Positions 1-9,707 are shown, counted from the first letter of the stretch. The stretch: 64,000 nucleotides of DNA from Cellulomonas sp. NS3 (GCF_024757985.1 NZ_CP103289.1:2728001-2792000), one strand, 5' to 3'. Program-made: numbers and translations. The notes: generated from the letters alone by a model not told the origin.

Positions 1-2
1 CC

Positions 3-1658
3 GACGCGACCGAGGTGTCCCGCACCTACGTCGAGGACTCCTTCGTCCTGCGGACGACGTACACCTCCCCCACGGGCACCGCGGTCGTGACGGACGCCAT
101 GCCCGTCGGTGACGGCCGGGCCGACCTCGTCCGGCGCGTCGAGTGCACCGCAGGCACGGTGGCGGTCGAGCACGAGTGGGTCGTGCGGTTCGGCTACGGC
201 GCGATCGTGCCGTGGGTGCACCACGTCCACGACGTCAACGGCGTCGAGGGCATCCAGGCCGTCGCCGGACCCGACTCGCTCCTCCTGCGCGGGGACCGCC
301 TGCCGGTGCCGCACGGTCGGGTGCACCGCGACGAGTTCGAGCTCGCCGCCGGCGAGAGCGTCGAGCTCGCCGTCACCTGGACGCGCTCGTGGGACGAGGT
401 GCCCCGGCGCCTGACGATCCCCGACCGGGTCGACGCGACGCTCGGCGCGTGGGGCGAGTGGGCGCGGCGCTGCGACTACACCGGCTCCTACCGCCCGCAG
501 GTGGTCCGCTCGCTGCTCGTGCTGCGCCTGCTGACGCACGCCGAGACCGGCGGCATCGTCGCGGCGCCGACCACATCGCTGCCCGAGGACTTCGGCGGCG
601 AGCGGAACTGGGACTACCGGTTCTGCTGGCTGCGGGACGCCGCGATGACGCTCGAGGCGCTGCTCGAGCACGGCTACCGCGACGAGGCGACCGCGTGGCG
701 CGGCTGGCTCCTGCGGGCCGTCGCCGGCGACCCCGCGGACCTGCAGATCATGTACGGCGTCGACGGCGGGCGCGACCTGCCGGAGCGCACGCTCGACCAC
801 CTGCCCGGCTACGCGGGCTCACGCCCGGTCCGGATCGGCAACGCGGCCGTCGGGCAGACCCAGAACGACGTGCTGGGCGAGGTGATGTGCGCGCTGCACG
901 AGGCGCGCGCGGGCGGGCTCGCCGAGTCGGACGACTCGTGGGCGATGCAGCGGCACCTCGTCCGGGACCTCATCACGAGCTGGCGCGAGCCGGACCGCGG
1001 CATCTGGGAGGTCCGCGGCGAGCCGCGCCACTTCACGCACTCGAAGGTCATGTCGTGGGCCGCGCTCGACCGTGCCGTGCGGGCCGTCGAGGACCACGGC
1101 CTGCCGGGTCCCGTCGACGAGTGGCGCCGCGAGCGGGACGCCGTGCACGCGGACGTGCTCGAGCACGGCTGGGACGAGGAGCTCGGGACGTTCGTGCAGC
1201 ACTACGGCGCGACCCACACCGACGCGGCGCTGCTCCAGATGCTCCAGGTCGGGTTCCTGCCCCCGGACGACCCGCGCATGGTCTCGACCGTGGCCGCGAT
1301 CCGGCGCGAGCTCGAGGTCGCGCCCGGGTTCCTGCTCCGCTACCGCGCCGAGCGCACCGACGACGGCCTGGCCGGCAGCGAGCACCCGTTCCTGGCGTGC
1401 TCGTTCTGGCTGGCCGACGCGCTCGCCCGGCAGGGCGACGTCGCCGGGGCGAGCGCCGCGCTCGACACCCTCACGGCGCTCGGCGGCGAGCTCGGCCTGC
1501 TCGCGGAGGAGTACGACCCGGTCGACGGGCGCATGGCCGGCAACTACCCGCAGGCGCTCTCGCACCTGGCCCTCGTGCGCGCCGTCCGCAGCCACGACCG
1601 AGCGCTCTCCGGCGCGGAGCTGCAGCCGGTCGGCACCACCCTCGACGGTGCGTCGTGA
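3..1658 (+). CDS. Glycoside hydrolase family 15 protein (glucoamylase/trehalase type), 5' end outside window
   Basis: The reading frame is open from the left edge, so the start lies outside the window and about 551 residues are visible. The N-terminal part looks like the beta-rich trehalase-like domain of bacterial GH15 enzymes, and the (alpha/alpha)6 catalytic barrel follows. Visible GH15 signatures are GGERNWDYRFCWLRDA near 600-650, GIWEVRG (the usual general-acid glutamate) and HFTHSKVM near 1000-1050, and LLAEEYDP followed by GNYPQALSHL near the C-terminus (the usual general-base region). The family hydrolyses alpha-linked glucans or trehalose, usually in the cytoplasm when no signal peptide is present; the N-terminus cannot be checked here. 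Its stop overlaps the GTG of the MBL-fold gene, so the two are probably cotranscribed. Exact substrate is unknown. Confidence 0.9.
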   Translation, partial: DATEVSRTYVEDSFVLRTTYTSPTGTAVVTDAMPVGDGRADLVRRVECTAGTVAVEHEWVVRFGYGAIVPWVHHVHDVNGVEGIQAVAGPDSLLLRGDRLPVPHGRVHRDEFELAAGESVELAVTWTRSWDEVPRRLTIPDRVDATLGAWGEWARRCDYTGSYRPQVVRSLLVLRLLTHAETGGIVAAPTTSLPEDFGGERNWDYRFCWLRDAAMTLEALLEHGYRDEATAWRGWLLRAVAGDPADLQIMYGVDGGRDLPERTLDHLPGYAGSRPVRIGNAAVGQTQNDVLGEVMCALHEARAGGLAESDDSWAMQRHLVRDLITSWREPDRGIWEVRGEPRHFTHSKVMSWAALDRAVRAVEDHGLPGPVDEWRRERDAVHADVLEHGWDEELGTFVQHYGATHTDAALLQMLQVGFLPPDDPRMVSTVAAIRRELEVAPGFLLRYRAERTDDGLAGSEHPFLACSFWLADALARQGDVAGASAALDTLTALGGELGLLAEEYDPVDGRMAGNYPQALSHLALVRAVRSHDRALSGAELQPVGTTLDGAS

Positions 1659-2362
1659 CCTACACCGGCGACGTGCGTCCCGGCGGCCCCGCCGACGTGC
1701 GGGAGCTCGACGAGGTCGTGCTCCGCAAGCTCGCCGTCGGGCCGATGGCCAACAACGCCTACCTGCTCACGTGCCGCCGCAGCGGTGCGCAGCTCCTCGT
1801 CGACGCCGCCGACGAGCCCGCGCGGCTTGCCGAGCTGCTGCACGACGTCTCCGCGGCGTCGCGGCTCGACCTCGTCGTGACCACGCACCAGCACGCGGAC
1901 CACCACCGTGCGCTCGCGTCGGTCGTCGCGCTCACGGGCGCACCGGTGGCCGCCGGGGACGCCGACGCCGACGCGATCACGGCCGCGACGGGGGTCGCCG
2001 TGCAGTGCCGGCTCCGGCACGGCGACACGCTCACGGTCGGCCACCTCGTCCTCGAGGTCGTCGCGCTGCGCGGGCACACCCCCGGCTCCGTCGCGCTCGC
2101 CTACCGCGAGCCGGAGCACGTGCACGCCGAGGGCGCCGTCCCCGGCCGGGTGCACCTGCTCACCGGCGACTCGCTCTTCCCCGGCGGCGTGGGCGCGACG
2201 GGAGGGGACGCCGCGCGCTTCACGGCGCTGCTGGGTGACGTCGTCGACCGCGTCTTCGACCGGTTCGGCGACGACACGTGGGTGTACCCGGGGCACGGCG
2301 CCGACACCACGCTGGGCGCCGAGCGACCGCACCTCGACGAGTGGCGCGCCCGCGGCTGGTGA
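1655..2362 (+). CDS. MBL-fold metallo-hydrolase
   Basis: This 235-residue protein has the metallo-beta-lactamase fold metal motif THQHADHH (about residues 70-77), a GHTPGS motif, a TGDSLFPGG segment carrying a metal-ligand Asp, and a C-terminal YPGHG motif. This layout is typical of glyoxalase II-like hydrolases, which bind two Zn or Fe ions and hydrolyse thioesters or related substrates in the cytoplasm. The GTG start at 1655 shares four bases (GTGA) with the upstream GH15 stop, which indicates translational coupling. The true substrate cannot be deduced. Confidence 0.88.
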   Translation: MTYTGDVRPGGPADVRELDEVVLRKLAVGPMANNAYLLTCRRSGAQLLVDAADEPARLAELLHDVSAASRLDLVVTTHQHADHHRALASVVALTGAPVAAGDADADAITAATGVAVQCRLRHGDTLTVGHLVLEVVALRGHTPGSVALAYREPEHVHAEGAVPGRVHLLTGDSLFPGGVGATGGDAARFTALLGDVVDRVFDRFGDDTWVYPGHGADTTLGAERPHLDEWRARGW

Positions 2363-2448
2363 CGGGGCAGCCGTCCCCGCGGGGGTCGCCGCGCGTGGTG
2401 CGGTGCCGGGCGGACGTGCCGGGCGGACGTGCGAGGCGGAGCCCGCGC

Positions 2449-3300
2449 TCAGGCGCCGAGGACGTCCGGGTCCGGGCCGACGCGCTCGCCTCGGTCGAGC
2501 CCGGCGACGAGCCGGTAATCCTCGTCGGTGAGCTCGAAGCCGAAGACGTCGACGTTCTCCCGGATCCGCCCGGGCGTCACCGACTTCGGGATCGCGAGCG
2601 TGCCGAGGTCGAGGTGCCAGCGGAGCACCACCTGCGCGGGCGTCACGCGGTGGCGCCGGGCGACGGACACGATCACCGGGTCCTCGAGCACGCCGTTCCC
2701 GGCCCCGAGCGGCGCCCACGCCTGCGTCGCGACGCCCAGCCGCGCGTGGTGCTCGCGCAGGGCACGCTGCTGCAGGTACGGGTGCAGCTCGACCTGGTTG
2801 AGCACGGGCACGACACCCGAGTCCTCGATGATGCGGGTCAGGTGCGCGGGCTGGAAGTTCGAGACCCCGATCGAGCGCACGCGACCGTCCTCCCGGAGCC
2901 CGACGAGCGTCTGCCACGTCTCGACGTACAGGCCCCGGCCCGCGCACGGCCAGTGGATCAGGTACAGGTCCGGGGGGCCGACGTCGAGCCGCGCGACGGA
3001 GGCGTCGAACGCGCGCAGCGTGCGCTCGCGCCCCTGGTCGTCGTTCCACACCTTGGTGGTCACGTGGAGCTCCTCGCGCGGGATGCCCGACTCCCGCAGC
3101 GCGCGCCCGACGCCGACCTCGTTGCCGTAGAGCCTCGCGGTGTCCACGAGGCGGTACCCGGCGGCGAGCGCGGTCGCCACGGCGTCGCGCGCGCCCTCGT
3201 CGTCGACCTTGTACACCCCGAGCCCGAGCTGCGGGACCGCGGTCCCGTCGAGCAGCGCGACGTCCGGGACCGGGGGCTGCGTGGGAGCGCTCGTGGTCAT
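2449..3300 (-). CDS. Aldo/keto reductase
   Basis: This 283-residue protein is the usual length for bacterial aldo/keto reductases of the 2,5-diketo-gluconate reductase (AKR5) type. The catalytic tetrad is visible: Asp in LVDTARLYGNE, the Tyr in the same motif, Lys in HVTTKVW, and His in DLYLIHWP. GVSNF and AIPKSVTPGRIREN, which contact the NADPH cofactor, are also present. It is predicted to reduce aldehydes or ketones with NADPH in the cytoplasm. It is convergent with the MBL gene and divergent from the YciI gene. The physiological substrate is unknown. Confidence 0.92.
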   Translation of the reverse strand: MTTSAPTQPPVPDVALLDGTAVPQLGLGVYKVDDEGARDAVATALAAGYRLVDTARLYGNEVGVGRALRESGIPREELHVTTKVWNDDQGRERTLRAFDASVARLDVGPPDLYLIHWPCAGRGLYVETWQTLVGLREDGRVRSIGVSNFQPAHLTRIIEDSGVVPVLNQVELHPYLQQRALREHHARLGVATQAWAPLGAGNGVLEDPVIVSVARRHRVTPAQVVLRWHLDLGTLAIPKSVTPGRIRENVDVFGFELTDEDYRLVAGLDRGERVGPDPDVLGA

Positions 3301-3367
3301 CCCCGCACTCTCTCACCGGCCCCGGCGGCCCGCGAAGGCGGCCGGCGCCGTGCGGCAGGATGTCCGC

Positions 3368-3664
3368 ATGTCGATCTTCGCCGTGCAGTACACCTATGAC
3401 GAGCGCCGTGACCGGCAGGACGCCGTGCGCCCCGAGCACCGCACCTACCTGCGCGGGCTCGCGGAGCAGGGCACGCTGCTCGCCTCCGGGCCGTGGGCCG
3501 ACGGCGCGCCGGGGGCGCTCCTCGTCTTCCGCACCGACGACGAGGCGACGCTCGACGCCCTGCTCGCCGCGGACCCGTTCGCGCGCGAGGGCCTCGTCGC
3601 GTCGACGACCGTGCGCGGCTGGAACGTCGTGATCGGCGGCTGGCCGGAGCCCGCACCCCTCTGA
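3368..3664 (+). CDS. YciI family protein
   Basis: This 98-residue protein is the full length of the YciI-like ferredoxin-fold family. It carries the family's EHRTYLRGLAEQGTLLASGP stretch and a DPFAREGL segment; the conserved His in the PEHR motif is the presumed active residue. YciI proteins are small cytoplasmic dimers of mostly unknown function, and some have weak dehydrochlorinase-like activity. The ATG at 3368 is the best start because the frame upstream overlaps the divergent reductase promoter. It appears monocistronic. Confidence 0.85.
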   Translation: MSIFAVQYTYDERRDRQDAVRPEHRTYLRGLAEQGTLLASGPWADGAPGALLVFRTDDEATLDALLAADPFAREGLVASTTVRGWNVVIGGWPEPAPL

Positions 3665-3788
3665 CGGTCGTCGTCCACCGGTCGACGGACCCGACGGTGC
3701 GCGTGCACGCGGCGCGGGACCGCCCGGCGCCCGCCGTCGGCTACCGTCGGCGCGTGCGATCCCTCCGCAGCCCCGTCCGGCCCCGCCC

Positions 3789-5078
3789 GTGAGGACCGCC
3801 GCGGTGGTCGGCGGCGGTCCCGCGGGACTCGTCGCCGCGGAGGTGCTGGGCAGGGCGGGCGTGTCGGTCACCGTCTACGACCGCATGCCCTCGCCCGCGC
3901 GCAAGCTCCTGCTCGCCGGGCACGGCGGGCTCAACATCACGCACTCCGAGGGCCCCGAGCCCTTCCTCGCGCGGTACGGCAGCGCCTCCGAGCGGCTCGC
4001 GCCGGCGCTCCGGGCATTCGGCCCGCAGGACCTGCGCGACTGGTGCGCGGGCCTGGGTGAGCCGACGTTCGTCGGGTCGAGCGGGCGCGTGTTCCCGCGG
4101 TCGTTCCGCGCCACGCCGCTCGTCCGGGCGTGGCTGGTGCGCCTCGCCGACCTCGGGGTCCGGATCGAGCGGCGGCACCGGTGGACCGGCTGGGCCGAGC
4201 CGCCCGGCACCCTGCGCCTCGCGCGGGCGGACGGGTCGCAGACCGAGGTCACGAGCGACGTCACCCTCTTCGCGCTCGGCGGGGCGTCGTGGCCGCGCCT
4301 CGGCTCGGACGGCGGGTGGCTCGGCCCGTTCGTCGAGCGGGGGGTCGAGGTCGCACCGCTGCGGCCCGCCAACGTCGGGGTGCAGGTCGGCTGGACCGCC
4401 ACGTTCGCGGACCGGTTCGCGGGGACCCCCCTCAAGCACGTGGCGCTGACGGTGCGCGGTGGGACACCGGGGGCCGGCCCGGCACGGACCGTGCCCGGAG
4501 GGACGCCGGCGGCCGGCCCGGCACGGACCGTGCGCGGTGACGCGATGGTGACCCGGAGCGGCCTCGAGGGCGGGCCCGTCTACGCGCTCGGGGCCGCGAT
4601 CCGGGCGGCGCTCGACGCCGACGGGCGCGCGGTGCTGGACGTCGACCTGCGCCCCGACCACACGCTGCGCCAGCTCGCCGACCGGCTGCGGGAACGGCGG
4701 CGCCCCAAGGACTCCGGGACCACCTGGCTGCGCCGCGCGATCGGCCTCGACCCCGCGGCGATCTCGCTCGTCCGCGAGGCGGGCCGCGGTCCGCTGCCGA
4801 CCGACGCGGACGCGGCCGCCACGCTGGTCAAGGCGGTGCCGGTCGAGGTGACGGGGACGATGCCGCTCGACCGCGCGATCTCGACCGCCGGCGGCATCGC
4901 GTGGGCCGAGGTCGACGGGTCGTTCATGCTGCACCGGATGCCGGGCACGTTCGTCGCGGGCGAGATGCTCGACTGGGAGGCGCCCACGGGCGGCTACCTG
5001 CTCCAGGCGTCGTTCAGCACCGGGGTCGCCGCCGCGCACGGGGCCCTCGCCTGGCTCGACGGCCGCACGACGGGCTGA
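3789..5078 (+). CDS. TIGR03862-like/BaiN-like flavoprotein
   Basis: The 429-residue protein begins with a Rossmann FAD-binding motif, VVGGGPAGL, followed by the family signature KLLLAGHGGLNITHSE. ALGGASWPRLGSDG and the C-terminal AGEMLDWEAPTGGYLLQ motif are typical of the BaiN/RdsA-like (HI0933) NAD(P)/FAD-dependent oxidoreductases, especially the TIGR03862 subfamily. The start is the GTG at 3789. An insert near residues 222-250 contains a two-copy imperfect repeat of a Gly/Pro/Ala-rich unit (GGTPGAGPARTV, then GGTPAAGPARTV) that I would not expect in the family core. Its substrate is unknown. Confidence 0.85.
   Translation: MRTAAVVGGGPAGLVAAEVLGRAGVSVTVYDRMPSPARKLLLAGHGGLNITHSEGPEPFLARYGSASERLAPALRAFGPQDLRDWCAGLGEPTFVGSSGRVFPRSFRATPLVRAWLVRLADLGVRIERRHRWTGWAEPPGTLRLARADGSQTEVTSDVTLFALGGASWPRLGSDGGWLGPFVERGVEVAPLRPANVGVQVGWTATFADRFAGTPLKHVALTVRGGTPGAGPARTVPGGTPAAGPARTVRGDAMVTRSGLEGGPVYALGAAIRAALDADGRAVLDVDLRPDHTLRQLADRLRERRRPKDSGTTWLRRAIGLDPAAISLVREAGRGPLPTDADAAATLVKAVPVEVTGTMPLDRAISTAGGIAWAEVDGSFMLHRMPGTFVAGEMLDWEAPTGGYLLQASFSTGVAAAHGALAWLDGRTTG
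4460..4539 (+). repeat. In-frame tandem duplication inside the flavoprotein gene
   Basis: Two adjacent imperfect copies of a 39-base unit, each containing the stretch GGCCGGCCCGGCACGGACCG, encode GGTPGAGPARTV and GGTPAAGPARTV. The repeat length is a multiple of three, so the frame is kept. It lies in what is probably a surface loop of the flavoprotein. Confidence 0.75.
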
Positions 5079-5188
5079 CCACGGCGGGTCAACGGCAGGC
5101 GGTCGACGGCAGGCGGTCGGCGCCGGGCGCGACGCGGACGCTGTCCCCCGCCGAGGGCGACGCCGCACCGGGCGCGTGATGGCGTCAG

Positions 5189-5923
5189 TCAGCGGACGGC
5201 GGGCAGACGCCGCGGCTCGAGCCGCTCCTCGACAGCCCGTCCGCCGTCCCGCCGCACGACGTACGCGCCCTGACCCGGCCGCTCGGAGACCGCCTCGACG
5301 AGCTCCGTGCCGCGGTACACGAGCCCGACGCCGTCGTCGGTGCAGTGCGTCGTCGGCAGCGTCCCGTCCGCGACGAGCGCGTGCACGAGCGGGCGGCGAC
5401 GTGCCTCGGAGTCGTAGTGCACACCGTTGCCGTACGGCAGCAGCGCCAGGCCGTTCGTCACGGGCCGCAGCTCCGGACCGAACGAGTCGGTGGTGCCGCC
5501 GACGTACCAGCAGATGGACCCGGCGCTCACCCCGGCCAGCACCACGCCCGCCGCCCAGACGCGACGCAGGATCTCGTCGAGCCCGTGGACCCGCCAGACC
5601 GCGAGCAGGTTCGCGACCGAGCCGCCGCCGACCCAGACGACGTCCTGACTGAGGAGGTGGCCCTCGACGTCCTCGACGTTCGGCATCGAGAACAGCGTCA
5701 GGTGCGTGAGCTCGACGCCGGCGACGTGCGCCGCGTCCTGCAGGTCCGCCCGCCCCCACGCCTGGTCACCTCCCGCGGTGCCGAGGTGGCACACCCGCGG
5801 CCGTCCCGCCGGCCCTGCGAGGTCGATCGCGTGGTGGACGAGCGGCCCGAGCTCGAGCCGGGTGCGCCGACCCGCGACGTAGCCGCCCGAGGTCGCGACG
5901 ATGGTGGGGGCGTCGGCAGTCAT
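5189..5923 (-). CDS. Peptidase E-like (type 1 glutamine amidotransferase-like, S51 family) protein
   Basis: The 244-residue protein has the S51 nucleophile elbow GVSAGSICW (Ser about residue 134) and the upstream VVWVGGGSVANLL strand-turn seen in peptidase E and cyanophycinase relatives. MPNVEDVEGHLLSQD is the conserved region before the elbow. The family are cytoplasmic serine peptidases that cleave Asp-X dipeptides or act on related substrates. The length matches single-domain peptidase E. It is monocistronic, between the flavoprotein (convergent) and the TerC gene. Confidence 0.85.
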   Translation of the reverse strand: MTADAPTIVATSGGYVAGRRTRLELGPLVHHAIDLAGPAGRPRVCHLGTAGGDQAWGRADLQDAAHVAGVELTHLTLFSMPNVEDVEGHLLSQDVVWVGGGSVANLLAVWRVHGLDEILRRVWAAGVVLAGVSAGSICWYVGGTTDSFGPELRPVTNGLALLPYGNGVHYDSEARRRPLVHALVADGTLPTTHCTDDGVGLVYRGTELVEAVSERPGQGAYVVRRDGGRAVEERLEPRRLPAVR

Positions 5924-6045
5924 GGCGGAACGCTACCCAAGCGACGAGCGGCGCGTGCGCGGCGGACGACGCGACGCCCGGCCCCTCCCGCGGGTGCGGG
6001 CCGGGCCGGGCGCTGCGTGGTGCCCGCTGCGTGCGGGCGACGGTC

Positions 6046-7104
6046 TCAGCTCGCGGAGCTGGTGACCTCGGCCGGGTCCTCGTCGCCGCTCTCCGCAGCG
6101 GGACGGCCGCCCTCGCTGCGTGCGTCGTTGCGGGTCTTGAGGAGGCTCGCGATGGTCGCGACCGCGAGCGTCGCGAGGATGACCGAGAGCGAGAGCCACG
6201 TCGGGATCTCCGGCGCCCAGTGGAACGGCTCGCCGCCGTTGACGAACCCGAGCTCGTTCGTGTGCATCGCGTGGAGCACGAGCTTCACGCCGATGAAGCC
6301 GAGGATGACCGAGAGCCCCTGCGACAGGTACACGAGGCGCTCGAGCAAGCCGCCGAGCAGGAAGTAGAGCTGGCGCAGGCCGAGGAGGGCGAACGCGTTC
6401 GTCGTGAAGACCAGGTACGGCTCCTGCGTGAGGCCGTAGATCGCGGGGATCGAGTCGAGCGCGAAGAGGATGTCGGTGCTGCCGATCGCCGCCATCACGA
6501 GGAGCATCGGCGTGACGAGCCGCTTCCCGTCCACCACGACCGTCAGGCGGTCGCCGTGGTACTTCTCCGTCGTCGGCAGGACGCGCTTGAGCATGCGGAC
6601 CGCGAGGCCGTCCTTCTCGTCGGCGGCCTCGTGCTCGACGTCGCCGTCGTGCTTCTCACGGGCGAGCTTGATCGCCGTGTAGATCAGGAAGCCGCCGAAG
6701 ACGTAGAAGACCCACGACCACTCCTCGATCGCCGCGGCGCCGAGCAGGATGAACACCGTCCGGAGCACGAGCGCGATCACGACGCCCACGAGCAGGACCT
6801 TCTGCTGGTACGCCCGCGGCACCGCGAACTTGGTCATGATGATGAGGAAGACGAAGAGGTTGTCGACCGACAGGCTCTTCTCGGTCACGTACCCGGCGAA
6901 GTACTCGCCGCCGAACGTCCAGCCGGACACCACGCCGACGCCGACCCCGAACACGATGGCGATCGCGACGTAGAAGATCGACCACGTCGCGGACTCGCGG
7001 AAGGTCGGCTCGTGCGGCTTGCGCACGTGGGCGAAGAAGTCGAAGAGGATCATGCCGACGACGAGGGCGGTCGTCGCGCCCCAGACCCACAGGGGAACAG
7101 ACAC
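6046..7104 (-). CDS. TerC family integral membrane protein
   Basis: The 352-residue protein has about seven to nine hydrophobic segments and the TerC hallmarks SVDNLFVFLIIMTKFAVP and STDILFALDSIPAIYGLT, each with acidic residues inside the membrane that are thought to bind metal. The TerC/Alx family exports manganese or gives tellurite resistance. I place the start at the GTG at 7104 because GGAGG lies seven bases upstream; the frame continues further upstream but that sequence is riboswitch. The C-terminal tail is acidic and hydrophilic. Regulation is probably by the manganese-sensing leader described separately, which supports a role in Mn(II) export. Confidence 0.92.
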   Translation of the reverse strand: MSVPLWVWGATTALVVGMILFDFFAHVRKPHEPTFRESATWSIFYVAIAIVFGVGVGVVSGWTFGGEYFAGYVTEKSLSVDNLFVFLIIMTKFAVPRAYQQKVLLVGVVIALVLRTVFILLGAAAIEEWSWVFYVFGGFLIYTAIKLAREKHDGDVEHEAADEKDGLAVRMLKRVLPTTEKYHGDRLTVVVDGKRLVTPMLLVMAAIGSTDILFALDSIPAIYGLTQEPYLVFTTNAFALLGLRQLYFLLGGLLERLVYLSQGLSVILGFIGVKLVLHAMHTNELGFVNGGEPFHWAPEIPTWLSLSVILATLAVATIASLLKTRNDARSEGGRPAAESGDEDPAEVTSSAS

Positions 7105-7107
7105 AGG

Positions 7108-7245
7108 TACACCTCCGGTACACAGCGAGTACCGGAGGTCTCTCCCTGCCCTGACGCTCGGCGTCCGGACCGACGCGACCGGGCCGACTACGGAGTCGAC
7201 CGTGATGACGAGCGCGTCGTGGCGGGATACTCCCCTCCAACGCGA
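7108..7245 (-). ncRNA. yybP-ykoY-like manganese riboswitch with SD-sequestering hairpin
   Basis: Read on the minus strand, the 140-base leader of the TerC gene begins with a GGGGAGTA motif (7228-7235), continues through a GTCATCACGGTC segment, and contains GGGAGAGACC (7137-7146). This combination is characteristic of the yybP-ykoY aptamer that controls TerC-family genes in many bacteria. Immediately after it, 7129-7138 and 7112-7121 form a perfect 10-bp hairpin with a 7-base loop. The 3' arm includes the GGAGG Shine-Dalgarno sequence (7112-7116), so this is an expression platform acting on translation. Motifs were recognised by eye, not by a covariance model. Confidence 0.8.
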
Positions 7246-7413
7246 CCGAGCATAGGTCATGAACCGCGGGCGGCGCGCGCCCAGGACAAGGGGCCTACGT
7301 CACAGGCGCGGTGCGCCCGCTCCGTCGTCACCCCTCCGGAACCCTCGCGACAGAGGTCGGGTGCACGGCGACGACGGCGCCCGGAACCCGCTGGTGTCGC
7401 GCACCGCCCGGGG

Positions 7414-9519
7414 TCAGGCGGTCGCGGCCTGCATCTGCCGGAGCTCGCGCTTCAGCCCCGAGATCTCGTCGCGCAGCCGTCCGGCGAGCTCGAACTGCAG
7501 CTCCCCCGCCGCGGCGTGCATCTGGTCCGTCAGCTCCTGGATCAGGTCCGCGAGCTCGCTCGCCGCGGCGCCCGTGAGCTTCGTGCGCTCGGTGCGGGTC
7601 CCGGCCTTGGAGCCGAGCCCCGGGACGGGGGCCTTGCCGCGGCTCGACTGCCGGCCCGCGCCGCCGAGGAGCTCGGCGGTGTCCGCGTCCTCGCGCGCGA
7701 GCAGGTCGGTGATGTCGCCGATCTTCTTGCGCAGCGGGGTCGGGTCGATGCCGTGCTCGAGGTTGTAGGCGACCTGCTTGGCACGGCGGCGCGTCGTCTC
7801 GTCGATCGCGAGCGCCATGCCGTCGGTGATCCGGTCGGCGTACATGTGCACCTGGCCGGAGACGTTACGGGCCGCACGGCCGATCGTCTGGATCAACGAG
7901 GTCCCCGACCGCAGGAAGCCCTCCTTGTCGGCGTCGAGGATCGCGACGAGCGACACCTCGGGCAGGTCGAGGCCCTCGCGCAGCAGGTTGATGCCGACGA
8001 GCACGTCGAACTCGCCCATGCGCAGCTCGCGGAGCAGCTCGACGCGGCGCAGCGTGTCGACCTCCGAGTGCAGGTAGCGCACCCGGACGCCCTTCTCCAG
8101 GAGGTAGTCGGTCAGGTCCTCCGACATCTTCTTGGTCAGGGTCGTGACGAGCACGCGCTCGTTGCGGTCGGCGCGCTCGCGGATCTCGTGGAGCAGGTCG
8201 TCGATCTGGCCCTGGGTCGGCTTGACGACGATCTCCGGGTCGACGAGCCCCGTCGGGCGGATGATCTGCTCGACGACGCCGTCGGACATCGACAGCTCGT
8301 AGTTCCCCGGCGTCGCGGACAGGTAGACCGTCTGCCCGATGCGGTCGACGAACTCCTCCCAGCGCAGCGGCCGGTTGTCCATCGCGGACGGCAGGCGGAA
8401 CCCGTGGTCGACGAGGTTCCGCTTGCGCGACATGTCGCCCTCGTACATCGCACCGATCTGCGGGACGGTCACGTGGGACTCGTCGATGACGAGCAGGAAG
8501 TCCTCGGGGAAGTAGTCGATGAGCGTGTGCGGCGCGGTGCCGGCCTCGCGGCCGTCGATGTGCCGGGAGTAGTTCTCGATGCCCGAGCACGAGCCGATCT
8601 GCCGCATCATCTCGATGTCGTAGGTCGTGCGCATGCGCAGCCGCTGCGCCTCGAGGAGCTTGTTCTGCCGCTCGAGGTCCGCGAGCCGCCACTCGAGCTC
8701 GGCCTCGATGCCGGCGATCGCGCGCTCCATGCGCTCGGGTCCCGCGACGTAGTGCGTCGCGGGGAAGAGGTGCACCTGCTGCTCCTCGCGGACGACGTCA
8801 CCCGTGAGCGGGTGCAGCGTCTGGATCGCCTCGATCTCGTCGCCGAAGAACTCGATGCGGATCGCGAGCTCCTCGTACACCGGGATGATCTCGACCGTGT
8901 CCCCGCGGACGCGGAACGTGCCGCGCGTGAACGCCATGTCGTTGCGCGTGTACTGCATCCCGACGAACCGGCGCAGCATCTGGTCGCGGTCCACCTGGTC
9001 GCCCACGGAGAGCTGGACCATCCGGTCGACGTACTCCTGCGGCGTGCCCAGGCCGTAGATGCACGACACCGAGGCGACCACGACGACGTCGCGCCGCGTG
9101 AGCAGCGAGCTCGTGGCCGAGTGCCGCAGCCGCTCGACCTCGTCGTTGATCGACGAGTCCTTCTCGATGTACGTGTCCGTCTGCGCGATGTACGCCTCGG
9201 GCTGGTAGTAGTCGTAGTACGAGACGAAGTACTCGACCGCGTTGTTGGGCAGCAGCTCGCGGAACTCGGTCGCGAGCTGCGCCGCGAGCGTCTTGTTGGG
9301 CGCCATGACGAGCGTGGGGCGCTGGAGCTCCTCGATGAGCCACGCGGTCGTCGCGGACTTGCCGGTCCCCGTGGCGCCCAGCAGCGTCACGTCCTTCTCC
9401 CCCGCGCGCACCCGCTTGGCGAGGTCGGCGATGGCGGTGGGCTGGTCGCCCGACGGCGTGTACTCCGACACCACCTGGAACGGGGCGACGGTCCGCTGCA
9501 GATCGGTCACGGGGCGCAT
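7414..9519 (-). CDS. uvrB: Excinuclease ABC subunit B
   Basis: The 701-residue protein is full length. The Walker A motif GATGTGKS is at about residues 47-54, the strand-separating beta-hairpin begins [21 protein letters not shown] is the helicase DExx-like motif, and TIGRAARN is motif VI. The last 40 residues form a UVR motif that contacts UvrA/UvrC. UvrB verifies damage in nucleotide excision repair after loading by UvrA and positions UvrC for incision. No actinobacterial LexA box was visible in the 190 bases upstream. It stands alone in the minus direction. Confidence 0.98.
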   Translation of the reverse strand: MRPVTDLQRTVAPFQVVSEYTPSGDQPTAIADLAKRVRAGEKDVTLLGATGTGKSATTAWLIEELQRPTLVMAPNKTLAAQLATEFRELLPNNAVEYFVSYYDYYQPEAYIAQTDTYIEKDSSINDEVERLRHSATSSLLTRRDVVVVASVSCIYGLGTPQEYVDRMVQLSVGDQVDRDQMLRRFVGMQYTRNDMAFTRGTFRVRGDTVEIIPVYEELAIRIEFFGDEIEAIQTLHPLTGDVVREEQQVHLFPATHYVAGPERMERAIAGIEAELEWRLADLERQNKLLEAQRLRMRTTYDIEMMRQIGSCSGIENYSRHIDGREAGTAPHTLIDYFPEDFLLVIDESHVTVPQIGAMYEGDMSRKRNLVDHGFRLPSAMDNRPLRWEEFVDRIGQTVYLSATPGNYELSMSDGVVEQIIRPTGLVDPEIVVKPTQGQIDDLLHEIRERADRNERVLVTTLTKKMSEDLTDYLLEKGVRVRYLHSEVDTLRRVELLRELRMGEFDVLVGINLLREGLDLPEVSLVAILDADKEGFLRSGTSLIQTIGRAARNVSGQVHMYADRITDGMALAIDETTRRRAKQVAYNLEHGIDPTPLRKKIGDITDLLAREDADTAELLGGAGRQSSRGKAPVPGLGSKAGTRTERTKLTGAAASELADLIQELTDQMHAAAGELQFELAGRLRDEISGLKRELRQMQAATA

Positions 9520-9707
9520 GTCTCTACGCTACGTGCCGCCACCCACACGCACCCTCGCCGGGGCCGCTCGTTCGCCGAGGGCGCGACGCGACGGCGGGCA
9601 CCACCCGTCGGCGGCCGGCGCACCTCCGGCCCGGTGGTCCGGTCGCGCCGTGCAGCGTCCCCGCCGTCGGCCACCGTCCGCGCGCCGGCCCGGCCCCGCC
9701 GCACGCG

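Noticed and set aside
1544-3871. Long minus-strand frame of 775 codons
   Set aside because: Arg/Pro/Ala-rich shadow frame caused by high GC; it covers known genes on both strands.
5092-5119. Two direct copies of ACGGCAGGCGGTCG downstream of the flavoprotein gene
   Set aside because: A short direct repeat in a non-coding spacer; too small to interpret.
7105-7260. Upstream extension of the TerC protein to an ATG at 7260
   Set aside because: It would translate the riboswitch; the GTG at 7104 has a proper Shine-Dalgarno.
9520-9707. LexA box upstream of uvrB
   Set aside because: No GAAC-N4-GTTC-like palindrome is present.
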